DNA of 38,324 nt from assembly GCA_028866905.1 (NCBI GenBank), contig JAGWHI010000008.1, positions 1 to 38,324 of the forward strand, given 5' to 3'. Below, in pieces: positions 8,466-16,019 of this stretch. Source of the stretch: Microcaldota archaeon. Lineage in GTDB: Archaea; Micrarchaeota; Micrarchaeia; Micrarchaeales; Micrarchaeaceae. Numbering within the stretch: the stretch's first letter is position 1; every line of letters starts with the position of its first letter. Position numbers and translations under genes: made by a program. The notes under the pieces are model-generated. The model was not told the origin of the DNA. It saw only the letters and a list, made by a program, of their open reading frames with translations, and did no database searches.

Positions 8466-8469
8466 TTTC

Positions 8470-9636
8470 ATGATGGTCGGAATAGTCGGAGGCCCGAACA
8501 AGGGGAAGAGCACGCTCTTCTCCGCGCTTACGATGATAGACGTTCCGATTGCCGACTATCCTTTCACCACGATAAATCCAAACATGGGCGTAGGATACGT
8601 CACGACAAAATGCGCCGAGGTTTCCCTCGGGGTGAAGTGCAACGCACGCAACTCCAGATGCGCCAACGGCGTCAGGATGGTCCCGATAAACCTCGTCGAC
8701 GTCGCAGGGCTGGTGGAGGGCGCGCACGAGGGCAAGGGGATGGGCAACCAATTCCTCAACGACCTGGCTTCTGCTGATGCTCTGATGGTGGTCGTCGATG
8801 CCAGCGGCAAGACCGACCCAAACGGAAACCCGTGCGGCTCGTGCAACCCCGCAGACGATTACAGGATAGTCATGGACGAGATAGCGAGCTGGGTCGCATC
8901 GATAATAACGAGGAACTCCGACAAGATAAGGCGGTCCAAGGATGCAGCCGAAGCGGTCGCATCCGCTCTCTCTTTCCTGCACGCCACGAAATCCGATGTC
9001 GAATCGTGCATAACCAAGGAAGGCCTGCCGTTTTCCCCGCAGTCGTGGGACGCCACCCAGGCGAAAAGGTTCGCGGCGAGCGTATTCGGCCTGCTAAAGC
9101 CGATAATGATAGTCGCCAACAAGGTCGATGCGGCGAAGCCGGGCTGGCGCGATTCTTTAGCGCCTGCAGCTGGAGGTCGCCCGGTTGTCGGATGCTCGGC
9201 AGCGATAGAGCTCGCCCTCCGTAAGGCGGCAAAGAAAGGACTAATAGAATACGCCACAGGCGAAAGGTCCTTCAAGGTGGCGAAGCCCGCAACGCAGGAG
9301 GAGGAGAAGGCGCTGGCGTACATGGCGGGCGCGATAAAATCCGACGGCACAAACGTGCAGGAGGCGCTGAACTCCGCTGTCTTCAGGCTGCTCGAAATGA
9401 TCGTCGTGTATCCTGTGGAGGACGAGAGCAAGTTCACGGACCACCAGGGAAACGTGCTGCCCGACGCGATACTTATAAGGCGCGGCTCCACTGCGCTGGA
9501 CCTAGCTGCGAAGATACACACGGACATAGCCAAGGGCATGCTCTACGCTGTGGACGCAAGGACCAAGATGAGGCTCGCCAAGGACTACGTGCTCAAGGAC
9601 AACGACGTGATACGCATAGTCACCGCCGTCAGGTGA
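8470..9636 (+). CDS. ychF: YchF/OLA1-like translation-associated GTPase/ATPase
   Basis: The 388-residue protein is an Obg/HflX-superfamily P-loop nucleotidase of the archaeal YchF type. It has Walker A GGPNKGKST at residues 7-15, switch II DVAGLVEGAHEGKGMG near residue 77, the specificity motif NKVD near 217, and a C-terminal TGS domain ending VLKDNDVIRIVTAVR. Members associate with ribosomes; bacterial and eukaryotic relatives hydrolyse ATP and respond to stress. The Walker A has Lys where many members have Val (PNVGKS). The ATG at 8470 has ggtgatt just upstream, overlapping the permease stop; the adjacent ATG at 8473 is equivalent. It ends directly against the convergent membrane-protein gene. 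Confidence 0.92.
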   Translation: MMVGIVGGPNKGKSTLFSALTMIDVPIADYPFTTINPNMGVGYVTTKCAEVSLGVKCNARNSRCANGVRMVPINLVDVAGLVEGAHEGKGMGNQFLNDLASADALMVVVDASGKTDPNGNPCGSCNPADDYRIVMDEIASWVASIITRNSDKIRRSKDAAEAVASALSFLHATKSDVESCITKEGLPFSPQSWDATQAKRFAASVFGLLKPIMIVANKVDAAKPGWRDSLAPAAGGRPVVGCSAAIELALRKAAKKGLIEYATGERSFKVAKPATQEEEKALAYMAGAIKSDGTNVQEALNSAVFRLLEMIVVYPVEDESKFTDHQGNVLPDAILIRRGSTALDLAAKIHTDIAKGMLYAVDARTKMRLAKDYVLKDNDVIRIVTAVR

Positions 9637-10179
9637 CTAGCGCCTCCTCCTGAACACCGACAGCGTAGCGAACAGCGGTATCAGCACTATCACTATCGCT
9701 ACCGGCACGCCGATGAGGTTGAGCGGGAGCACGTCCTGCTTCCCGAAGGTCTGGCCTATCGGCGAAGCCGGGCTTACAGTCTCGATTATTATGTAGAGTA
9801 TGAAGATGGTTATCGCGTAGATTATCGCGGTGTACACCGCGTTAACGAGGCTTACCTGCGCCACGTTCTTCATGCTTATGCTCTTGAACGACGCTACTAT
9901 CTCGCCGATCCATATCGCCATTATTATCGGGAGCACTATGATGCCCGGCATGTAGAGTATGTAGTTGACTATCGACTGGAGCGCCGATGCCGCGCCCTGT
10001 CCGATGCCTGAGAGCATCGGCCCCACAACTAGCTCCAGGATCGTCGCGGCTGCGAGTATGACCACCCATAGGATTATCGGGCCGAAGATGCTCGGCTCCT
10101 CCGCATCCTCCTGGGCCTTCTTCATGCGCCGCTCCTGCTCCATGTCGAGGACCTCCTCCTCGATCGTCTTGCCTGCCAA
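9637..10179 (-). CDS. Four-helix membrane protein of unknown function
   Basis: The 180-residue protein starts with a charged, acidic and probably helical segment (about residues 1-28). Four hydrophobic segments follow at roughly 30-52, 70-95, 110-135 and 155-175, and it closes with the basic FRRRR. No family was recognised. The start is ambiguous. A TTG at 10179 gives the length stated. An ATG at 10143 (168 residues) sits 7 nt downstream of a perfect Shine-Dalgarno GGAGGT, which in the longer form encodes the Glu-rich stretch. It lies downstream of the small basic ORF and hsp20 on the same strand, with no obvious promoter of its own, and converges on ychF. Confidence 0.7.
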   Translation of the reverse strand: MAGKTIEEEVLDMEQERRMKKAQEDAEEPSIFGPIILWVVILAAATILELVVGPMLSGIGQGAASALQSIVNYILYMPGIIVLPIIMAIWIGEIVASFKSISMKNVAQVSLVNAVYTAIIYAITIFILYIIIETVSPASPIGQTFGKQDVLPLNLIGVPVAIVIVLIPLFATLSVFRRRR

Positions 10180-10181
10180 GG

Positions 10182-10292
10182 CTATCTGCCTCTCCTGAGC
10201 TTGCGCGAGTGCTTCCTCTTTATCCTGCTGGCCTTGCTTGCCCTGTTGCCCTTCCCGATGTTCTTCCTCTTCTTAGCTACTGACCTCTGCAT
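10182..10292 (-). CDS. 36-residue extremely basic small protein
   Basis: Between hsp20 and the membrane-protein gene, the minus strand has an ATG ORF of 36 codons ending in TAG. It begins MQRSVAKKRKNIGKG and ends HSRKLRRGR. Seventeen of 36 residues are Lys or Arg, with one His and no acidic residue. Codon choice (AAG, AGG, GCA, AGC) resembles neighbouring genes. It starts 10 nt after the hsp20 stop and ends 2 nt before the TTG start of the next gene, as expected in an operon. Size and charge recall the tiny ribosomal proteins (L41e, L34 type), but no specific match was recognised. It could be a ribosomal or RNA-binding peptide; a chance ORF is possible. Confidence 0.5.
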   Translation of the reverse strand: MQRSVAKKRKNIGKGNRASKASRIKRKHSRKLRRGR

Positions 10293-10302
10293 GTTTACCA
10301 CA

Positions 10303-10689
10303 TTAAGCGATTTGTATCATCCTTGGCCCCTCCGCCTTTTCGGATTTCGGGAGGAGCACCTCGAGCACGCCGTTGTTGAACTTCGCTGCGGCGTTCCTGA
10401 AGCTCACGTTTGTCGGGAGCATTATCAGCCTGCTCATGTTCTTCCTGCTCCCCTTCGCGTCCACCTCCAGCTGAGCGCCCCTGCCGACCAGCTTTATGCT
10501 GAGCTTAGTGGCCCCCTGGGGCATCTCCGCCATGACGCTCACGTAATCCTTAGACTCCATGACCTCTATAAGCGGATCCTTCTCCAGCGGAGACGAGACT
10601 ATCATTGTCCTGCTGTCCTGGTACCTGTTCGCCGGAGAACCGTAGTCCCCCATGTCCCTCTGAAGGCCCGCTTTTTTCTCGTCCGCCAT
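10303..10689 (-). CDS. hsp20: Small heat shock protein, Hsp20/alpha-crystallin family
   Basis: The 128-residue protein holds an alpha-crystallin domain at about residues 35-120. Its last strand region reads KFNNGVLEVLLPKSE, the usual GVLxVxLPK signature. The extreme C-terminus MIQIA contains IQI, an IxI motif that in this family docks into a neighbouring subunit and drives oligomer assembly. It is an ATP-independent holdase. The N-terminal arm is short and polar. A TATA element (atatttataag on the minus strand, about 10722-10732) lies 33-43 nt upstream of the ATG, so the gene has its own promoter. The small basic ORF and a membrane-protein gene follow in the same direction. Confidence 0.93.
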   Translation of the reverse strand: MADEKKAGLQRDMGDYGSPANRYQDSRTMIVSSPLEKDPLIEVMESKDYVSVMAEMPQGATKLSIKLVGRGAQLEVDAKGSRKNMSRLIMLPTNVSFRNAAAKFNNGVLEVLLPKSEKAEGPRMIQIA

Positions 10690-10752
10690 AGTCCCACGCC
10701 TTGTTTAGATGCTATCCGCACTTATAAATATATTTTGTGCCGATGGCCGGGG

Positions 10753-11781
10753 TCAGAGCCTTCGCTGCTTCGTCTCCGCGCTCTTGCCAGCAAGCAGGTG
10801 GGAATACTTCTCTATGCGCTCCCTGAGGAAGTCGTGCCTGTCGCACATGAACTCGATTATGCTCGCCGTGTCAGGCACCCTGGCCTCGAGAGCCTTGGGG
10901 TCCACGTCCCCCACCTCCGGGTTAAGGAAAAGCTCCTCGACCTCGTGGACGTCGAGCTCGAACTCCTTGCCGTACTTCTCCTTCACATGGGACACCACCT
11001 GGTCCAGGTCCCTGCACTCCTTCACGATCTTTAGCGCGGTCTTCGGCCCTACGCCGTCGATGCCCTCGTTGAAGTCCGTGCCGAGCAGTATGCCTATCCA
11101 TATCAGCTGCTTCCTGCTTATCCCGAGCGACGCCAGCGTGTCCTGCAGGCTCATTATCTCGGGCTCTATGTTTATGTAGACGTTCTTCCTCGGGAGCTTC
11201 CTCCGCCCGCTGAGCGTCAGGTTCCTTATCACGTCCGGCGCGCCGAACAGCATAGTGTCGTAATCCTGGCTGCCGACAGCGAATGCCAGCCCCTTCATCG
11301 CCATGTAGCTCGCCTGCGCCTCCCCCTCGCTGGGGGCGTTGATGACTGGTATGCCCATAAGCCTGACAAGATCCTTCCCGCTTTCCACTATGTCCTTGGT
11401 GAGCCGAGTCGCGCCCTGCGCCCTCATCCTGGCCTCCTCGAGACGTCCCTCCTCCTTCGCCTTCATCCACGCCTCGCGCGCCTCCTCCCTCCTCCGCATC
11501 CTGGCCTGAATCGTCTTCTGCTTGAGCACCGACGGCAGCCCGTCGAACACATACACCGGGTGTATACCCTTCTGCACCAGCTCTATGGTCCTGTAGAAAA
11601 TGCCTGACAAATGGCTGGTGACGTTCCCCTGCGAGTCCATGAGCGGGGTGCCGTCAGCCTGCCTTATTATCGAGAGGAACTGGTAGAGCACGTTGTACGC
11701 GTCTATCGCTATGACGCGGCCCTGGAGCTCGCCGAACTCTATCTTCCGCTTCGAAACCAGCTTGCTGAGGTCTACGGCCAT
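10753..11781 (-). CDS. fen: Flap endonuclease 1
   Basis: The 342-residue structure-specific nuclease removes 5' flaps in Okazaki fragment maturation and repair. The N domain shows GRVIAIDAYNVLYQFL and VYVFDGLPS. The I domain shows PSEGEAQASYMA and VGSQDYDTMLFGAP, with the metal-binding acids. The helix-hairpin-helix reads GTDFNEGIDGVGPKTALK. Length is normal, but the C-terminus ends in SAETKQRRL and has no clear PCNA-binding QxxLxxFF box, which archaeal FEN-1 proteins usually carry. It lies 7 nt downstream of the MBF1 gene, so wHTH-mbf1-fen looks like an operon. Confidence 0.96.
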   Translation of the reverse strand: MAVDLSKLVSKRKIEFGELQGRVIAIDAYNVLYQFLSIIRQADGTPLMDSQGNVTSHLSGIFYRTIELVQKGIHPVYVFDGLPSVLKQKTIQARMRRREEAREAWMKAKEEGRLEEARMRAQGATRLTKDIVESGKDLVRLMGIPVINAPSEGEAQASYMAMKGLAFAVGSQDYDTMLFGAPDVIRNLTLSGRRKLPRKNVYINIEPEIMSLQDTLASLGISRKQLIWIGILLGTDFNEGIDGVGPKTALKIVKECRDLDQVVSHVKEKYGKEFELDVHEVEELFLNPEVGDVDPKALEARVPDTASIIEFMCDRHDFLRERIEKYSHLLAGKSAETKQRRL

Positions 11782-11788
11782 GCGAGCA

Positions 11789-12181
11789 CTATTCCGTCAG
11801 CTTTATCTTGAGCGCCTTCTCCAGCTTCTTGGTCAGGGTTATCGTGGGCAGCGTCTGCTCCTCCTCCACCCTGGAAAGGAAGTGCTCCTTCTCGTTTATC
11901 ATCTCGGCCAGCACCTTGAGGGGCAGCTGCATGCGCTCCCGCGCATCCTTTATCGCCTTCCCGTATCCCATTATTATCTGCGCCTCCTCGTCTGAGCTTA
12001 CCCTCGGCGCAGAGGTGCTCGCCCTCTTGGGCGACGCCTTGGCCCTGTCAGCCGCGAGCTCCTTCCTGACCACCTTGTTGCCCTTGGCGCAGTTGACGCA
12101 CGCGCGCATCTCCGTGCCCTCTATGCTTATCACATAGATGTCCTCGGTCTTCCTGCCGCAAAGTTCGCATTCCTCCACCAT
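11789..12181 (-). CDS. Multiprotein bridging factor 1 (archaeal MBF1)
   Basis: The 130-residue protein begins with a zinc ribbon (CELCGRK at residues 5-11 and CVNC near residue 28) and, after a basic Ser/Ala-rich linker, ends in an XRE-type helix-turn-helix (about residues 70-128). This is the standard archaeal MBF1 arrangement. Eukaryotic MBF1 links activators to TBP; archaeal MBF1 associates with the ribosomal small subunit and its exact role is debated. The start at 12181 has ggtgat 2-7 nt upstream. It sits 9 nt after the wHTH gene and 7 nt before fen. A TBP-like protein is encoded further along at 34350-34703. Confidence 0.9.
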   Translation of the reverse strand: MVEECELCGRKTEDIYVISIEGTEMRACVNCAKGNKVVRKELAADRAKASPKRASTSAPRVSSDEEAQIIMGYGKAIKDARERMQLPLKVLAEMINEKEHFLSRVEEEQTLPTITLTKKLEKALKIKLTE

Positions 12182-12190
12182 ATCACCAGC

Positions 12191-12514
12191 TCAAGCGTTG
12201 ATCTGCTGCTCCTGCGCAGGCGCCTGCGGCTGCTCCTTCGCCTCCATCATCGAGTAGATGTTGGCGAGCATGTCCGCTATCTGCGTGCCCTTGCCGGTCA
12301 GGCGCACAACCTTTATGTTCCCGTGCCTCTCCACTGTCGTTATGCCGCGCGCCTCGCACTCGGCTATGAAGTTGTAGGTGTGCACGTACGTGGTGCCAGC
12401 CGCCTTGGCGAGCGTGGCTATGTACCACTCCTGCGTGCCCCCGCTCCTCAGCGAGAGCAGTATGCGCGTCTGCTTGTCCTTGAAGAGTATTACGCTCTTC
12501 TTCTCCTCAGCCAT
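12191..12514 (-). CDS. Winged-helix DNA-binding protein
   Basis: The 107-residue protein has a winged helix-turn-helix at about residues 15-85. YIATLAKAAGTTYVHTYNFIAECEARGITTVERHGNIKVVRLTGKG reads as helix-turn-helix followed by a beta-hairpin wing, similar to MarR/ArsR-like archaeal regulators. The tail is Gln/Ala-rich (EQPQAPAQEQQ). No ligand-binding or sensor domain is visible, and its target is unknown. It is first in the operon with mbf1 and fen. A TATA box (atttataaatt on the minus strand, about 12538-12548) lies about 30 nt upstream of the ATG. Confidence 0.75.
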   Translation of the reverse strand: MAEEKKSVILFKDKQTRILLSLRSGGTQEWYIATLAKAAGTTYVHTYNFIAECEARGITTVERHGNIKVVRLTGKGTQIADMLANIYSMMEAKEQPQAPAQEQQINA

Positions 12515-12554
12515 GTCCTTCAGTTAAGTATAAACGTTAATTTATAAATGCCTT

Positions 12555-13031
12555 CTACTTGAGCCGAACGTCATGGTAGGTCAGGTTCCTGTTGCCGCTG
12601 TCGAAGTGGAACTCGCACTCGAAGCGCCTGCCGTTCAGCATTAGATCCACCCAGTAGATGTCGTCCTCCCACATCCGGTCGTACGGTATCTCGTCGAGGC
12701 CGAACCATCGCACCTCCCCCTCCTCGTTGCCTACAGGATTCCCAGAGAAGTCCCTTGTGGAGAACACGTGCATCACCAGGTTTATCTCTTCTGAACCGTC
12801 GACAGCGAACCTGATTACGCCATGGTCGAAGAGGTTCGTTACCCGCAGGCCAGTCTCCTCGAAAACCTCCCTGACCGCACCCTGCTCCGGCGTCTCACCC
12901 GGCTCTATCTTCCCGCCGGCGCCGTTCCACTTGCCCTTGCTGATGCCGCGCACGTTCTTCTTGAGCAGCATGCGCCCGGCCTTCTCGTCTATTATGTAGC
13001 AAACCGCAGCGTCAGGGTACAAGAAAATCAA
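12555..13031 (-). CDS. Nudix hydrolase (MutT/MTH1-like)
   Basis: The 158-residue protein contains a complete Nudix box, GGKIEPGETPEQGAVREVFEETGLRV (quoted in parts here: GGKIEPGETP, then REVFEETGL), at about residues 40-65. This provides the Mg-binding glutamates for cleavage of nucleoside diphosphate-linked substrates. The preceding KGKWNGAGG and the DDIYWVDLMLNGRRF near the end resemble the 8-oxo-dGTP/2-hydroxy-dATP diphosphatase (MTH1) group. The substrate remains inferred. An in-frame stop lies 9 nt upstream, so initiation is at the TTG at 13031. A T-rich TATA-like element about 20-27 nt upstream fits a leaderless mRNA. Confidence 0.85.
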   Translation of the reverse strand: MIFLYPDAAVCYIIDEKAGRMLLKKNVRGISKGKWNGAGGKIEPGETPEQGAVREVFEETGLRVTNLFDHGVIRFAVDGSEEINLVMHVFSTRDFSGNPVGNEEGEVRWFGLDEIPYDRMWEDDIYWVDLMLNGRRFECEFHFDSGNRNLTYHDVRLK

Positions 13032-13066
13032 AGAGGATTAGGAAATGAAAGGATAAAAACCAGCTG

Positions 13067-13783
13067 TTAGAATTCAACGTTGAAGGTCTGTTCCTTCACG
13101 ATCTTCTTAACGAAGTCCAGCAGCTCCGGCCAGTTCGTGATTGTTATGGTCGTCATGTGCAGCTTGTACTGCTCATACGGCGACAGCAGCGGGTTCTCGT
13201 AGGTGTCCAGGCCTGTCTTTTCCGCCTTCACATTGAAGTGTATGTTCAGCCTGCCCGGCTTCTCCTTGACGTTTATGGCCTTGTCATCGATAAGCGTATC
13301 GGCATGCTTGTACTTGTCCGCATCGAGCGCTGTAACGAAGTCCTCCCTCTCTATCGGAAGCCCGAATTTCTTGAATATCGCAAGGAACTTCGGTATGTCC
13401 TCGTCCGTCGCCTGCGTGACTATCTTTACCTTCATCCCAAGCTCCTTCAATTCGCCCAGTATCCTAGGTAGGTTTTCGTCGGTTAGCTTTATCTTGTCCG
13501 GCTCCTCGAGGACCTTGTTCATCGCCTCCACGGCTATTGGGTTCTTTGTCGTTATCTCCTCGGGCTTAGGGTCCCTTCCCATCTTCTCCTTCATTATGGC
13601 AACCACGCCAGGCATCGTGTCTATCAGCGTTCCGTTCACATCTATTCCTATGGTGATTAAGTTCTCCAGCTGGAAGCCCTTCCTGATCTCGAAAGTCATC
13701 ACCGTGTAGTTGACCTTGTTTACGCCGTGGACGTCCCTGATCTTATGCACGTCGTTAATAAGCGGTTTTGTCATGGTTGCCAT
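13067..13783 (-). CDS. HAD-superfamily protein with altered nucleophile motif
   Basis: The 238-residue protein has a HAD-like core. Motif I is ITIGIDVNGTLID, with Asp48 as candidate nucleophile and Asn50 where the family normally has the catalytic acid/base Asp. Motif II Thr lies in KIVTQAT (residues 120-126) and motif IV acids are in DTLIDDK (Asp165, Asp166). A cap-like helical insert spans roughly 60-105. About 40 residues precede motif I. It resembles the 5'(3')-nucleotidase-like branch but cannot be assigned to it. Loss of the second Asp usually abolishes or changes phosphatase activity, so it may be a binding protein or have a different reaction. The ATG at 13783 follows a TATA element (atatataaata, about 13812-13822); an ATG at 13774 is an alternative. 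Confidence 0.65.
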   Translation of the reverse strand: MATMTKPLINDVHKIRDVHGVNKVNYTVMTFEIRKGFQLENLITIGIDVNGTLIDTMPGVVAIMKEKMGRDPKPEEITTKNPIAVEAMNKVLEEPDKIKLTDENLPRILGELKELGMKVKIVTQATDEDIPKFLAIFKKFGLPIEREDFVTALDADKYKHADTLIDDKAINVKEKPGRLNIHFNVKAEKTGLDTYENPLLSPYEQYKLHMTTITITNWPELLDFVKKIVKEQTFNVEF

Positions 13784-13962
13784 ACTATCTAATTATTTAG
13801 CGGCTTATGAAATATTTATATATTCCCAAGGGTTCAGCCGCCCAAATTCAAAAAATTGGATTTGCTTAAGATATTTACGTATTTTATCCGGTTTGACGAT
13901 TGTTCAACCTCTGCTCACCTATAAATATTTCCGGAACGGCAATGATATCAAGAGGGTAGAGG

Positions 13963-14811
13963 ATGTTCAATAGGAAACATGTAGCGCTCAGCGAGGCGCA
14001 GAGGAAGCTGTCGGAGCTCGACGCGGTATTGGTCGGCGGCAGGAAGGTGCAGGCCGATCTTGCCGGCATTACCAAGAATCCGGACGCTTACCTTCCGCCA
14101 TCCCCGGACCTCGATATCCTGCTGTCCCCGAAGAACTTCAAGAAGCTTGAGGACTACCTGGGCGAGACGCCGATACGCCAGCAGCTCTTCGACAGGCAGA
14201 GGATACACTATTCGACAAGGGGCGCTGAGCAGGAGATAAGGCTCTCGCCGTTCCCGATATACAAGTTCAGCGTCTTCCCGAACACCGACTTCTTCGTGGA
14301 GATGGTTGGCCCAATCCCAGTAACGGCAGACACCTACGAGGGAGGCAGGACGACCTTCAGGCTCGACGGCAGCGAGATCAAGACGGCAAAGATGGACTTC
14401 ATAATGGCCACATTCCTCAACCCGCCGGCGTTCACGCCGGAGAGGCTGAAGCGCGCGATGGTGCTGCTCATAAACGAGGCGAACCAGATAGGCCTCGAGG
14501 CTTTCAGGAAGGAGCTCATACCCAAGGGTATGTCCAAGCTTGCCCTCGGCCAGCACGAGGTGGAGAGCATAGTCTCGCTGCTCCGTGACAACAAGATAAA
14601 CGGCTACACGCAGGACATACTCCACATACTCAGGAGGGACGAGTACACCAAGTACCAGGAGGTAATCACGAAGAAGATACCCAACATAATGAGGAACGAG
14701 AGGAAGAAGATACTGAACATAGCCAGGCACATGGGCATAGGCGGTATGCCGGAGAACGACATGGCGTACGGCACGGTAGTGGAAGCCTTCGCCAAGTATC
14801 CAAGGTGCTAA
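13963..14811 (+). CDS. Nucleotidyltransferase-like protein
   Basis: The 282-residue protein has the start of a Pol-beta-type nucleotidyltransferase fold. VLVGG at residues 22-26 ends with the Gly-Gly, and SPDLDILLS (Asp49 and Asp51) gives the metal-binding pair. A third acidic residue may be in FFVEMVGP near residue 110. The spacing between GG and DLD is longer than usual. The second half is helical and basic (about 150-280), rich in Arg/Lys with TKKIPNIMRNERKK. No substrate can be assigned, and the family call is moderate. The ATG at 13963 follows gagggtagagg, and a TATA box (ctataaatatt, about 13918-13928) lies about 40 nt upstream. Confidence 0.55.
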   Translation: MFNRKHVALSEAQRKLSELDAVLVGGRKVQADLAGITKNPDAYLPPSPDLDILLSPKNFKKLEDYLGETPIRQQLFDRQRIHYSTRGAEQEIRLSPFPIYKFSVFPNTDFFVEMVGPIPVTADTYEGGRTTFRLDGSEIKTAKMDFIMATFLNPPAFTPERLKRAMVLLINEANQIGLEAFRKELIPKGMSKLALGQHEVESIVSLLRDNKINGYTQDILHILRRDEYTKYQEVITKKIPNIMRNERKKILNIARHMGIGGMPENDMAYGTVVEAFAKYPRC

Positions 14812-14940
14812 ATTTACCATTTCTGCAGCCCAGGGCCGAAGAACCCTTTTAAGCCTGTCTCCCTTCCTTTACTCTCGGAAACAAAAGAAGGGTATTAATT
14901 AGTTTCTATCTAATAATAGACTGAACGACCAGGTGAAGAC

Positions 14941-15192
14941 ATGGTAAAGTTTATCATAGCGAAGATGTTGGAGGGGCTGAAGGTAGTGACGAATGACGGA
15001 TACGACTTAGGGCGCTTCGTCGATCTGGAGATAAGCGAGGTTACCGGCAAGATAAACCACGTGCTGGTCGAGCCGAATCTGGACAGCTCGCTGGCTAACA
15101 AGATGAAGGTCGAGGGCGGACTGATAAAGGTTCCTTATAACGCTATAACCGCGGTCAACGACTACATGATAGTCGACAGGAAGGGCCTCTAG
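14941..15192 (+). CDS. PRC-barrel domain protein
   Basis: The 83-residue protein is a single PRC-barrel domain. KFIIAKMLEGLKVVTNDGYDLGRFVDLEI is the usual first half, where the DG..LG turn introduces a strand, and the end reads KVPYNAITAVNDYMIVDRKGL. Stand-alone archaeal PRC-barrel proteins include the CdpB cell-division adaptors that bind SepF in haloarchaea, and others of unknown role. No FtsZ or SepF gene is in the window, so a division role is only a possibility. The ATG at 14941 has aggtga 6 nt upstream. A hairpin-plus-T terminator begins at its stop codon. Confidence 0.85.
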   Translation: MVKFIIAKMLEGLKVVTNDGYDLGRFVDLEISEVTGKINHVLVEPNLDSSLANKMKVEGGLIKVPYNAITAVNDYMIVDRKGL

Positions 15193-15228
15193 GCGCGCAT
15201 TCTTTGCGCCTTTTTGCCTTTTTCTTTT
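15191..15228 (+). terminator. Hairpin and T-rich terminator after the PRC-barrel gene
   Basis: AGGCGC at 15191-15196 pairs with GCGCCT at 15206-15211 and is followed by three T-rich tracts up to about 15228. It overlaps the stop codon of the PRC-barrel gene and lies just ahead of the RNase HII gene. Confidence 0.7.
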
Positions 15229-15253
15229 AATCTTTATCTTCGGTGTTCGTATC

Positions 15254-15991
15254 ATAGTTTCAGGGGGGGATGAGGCAGGCAGGGGCTCCATGCTGGGCCC
15301 CCTAGTTGTTTCGCTCGTCAGCGTGAGCAAGGGGATGGTGAGGAAGCTGTCGGACATAGGCGTCAGGGACTCCAAGATGCTGACCAGCAGGGCGCGCGAG
15401 GCTCTCTACGACCAGATACGCGAGATAGCCAGCGACATACAGGTTAGCAAGATCACGCCCCAGGAGATAAACGATGCTATGCGGAAGGGGGTTTCGCTCA
15501 ACGAGCTGGAGGCGATGCACTTCGCTAAGATGCTAGACAAGATCGACGGCCATGTGGATGTCCTATACCTTGATTCCCCGGACGTCATACCTGAGAAGTT
15601 CGGGCTCAGGGTGAAGCTGTCATCTGCAAGGCCGGTCCGGGTCGACGGAATAAAGGCGGAGCGGAAGTCCGGTGTAAAGCCCACCAAGATAGTATCGGAG
15701 CACAAGGCCGACTCGAAGTACCCGGTAGTGTCTGCCGCGAGCATAATAGCCAAGGTGACGCGCGACGCCGAGATAAGGAGGCTCGCCGAAGAGACGGGCA
15801 TCAAGATAGGCTCCGGCTACACCTCGGACTACGTGACGATCGAGGCGATACGCGAGCACAGGACAGACCCGAAGCTGAAGCCCCACATAAGGGAGTACTG
15901 GAAGACCATGCAGGAGATAAGGCAGTCCAGGCTGTTCGACTACCTGCAGGTGCCGAAGGGCAAGGGCGCCAAACGGGCTACGCAAGCTTAA
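15254..15991 (+). CDS. rnhB: Ribonuclease HII, with no ATG/GTG/TTG start before its catalytic motif
   Basis: The protein removes RNA from RNA-DNA hybrids and single ribonucleotides in DNA. The frame reads IVSGGDEAGRG at 15254-15286, the catalytic Asp-Glu motif that begins every RNase HII, followed by LGPLVVS. Later come DVLYLDSPD and the hallmark ADSKYPVVSAASIIAKVTRD. Upstream the frame is open back to a TAG at 15170-15172, but no ATG, GTG, TTG or CTG occurs before DEAGRG. The first ATG (15290) would delete the catalytic residues. Initiation is therefore probably at a rare codon such as ATA (15254) or ATC (15251), close to where a leaderless transcript from the TATA-like tttatc at 15233-15238 would begin. 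The coordinate start is this inference. Confidence 0.85.
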   Translation: MVSGGDEAGRGSMLGPLVVSLVSVSKGMVRKLSDIGVRDSKMLTSRAREALYDQIREIASDIQVSKITPQEINDAMRKGVSLNELEAMHFAKMLDKIDGHVDVLYLDSPDVIPEKFGLRVKLSSARPVRVDGIKAERKSGVKPTKIVSEHKADSKYPVVSAASIIAKVTRDAEIRRLAEETGIKIGSGYTSDYVTIEAIREHRTDPKLKPHIREYWKTMQEIRQSRLFDYLQVPKGKGAKRATQA

Positions 15992-15999
15992 TATAACTC
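15988..15999 (+). promoter_or_regulatory. TATA box of tRNA-Arg
   Basis: The element taatataact is centred about 26 nt before the first base of tRNA-Arg, the standard archaeal distance. It overlaps the last codons of the RNase HII gene. Confidence 0.65.
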
Positions 16000-16019
16000 G
16001 CAGCGCATAATGCTCTTGC

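Noticed and set aside
13948-14820. 290-aa minus-strand frame across the nucleotidyltransferase-like gene
   Set aside because: The plus-strand frame has the GG and DLD motifs, a promoter and a ribosome-binding site; the minus frame has none.
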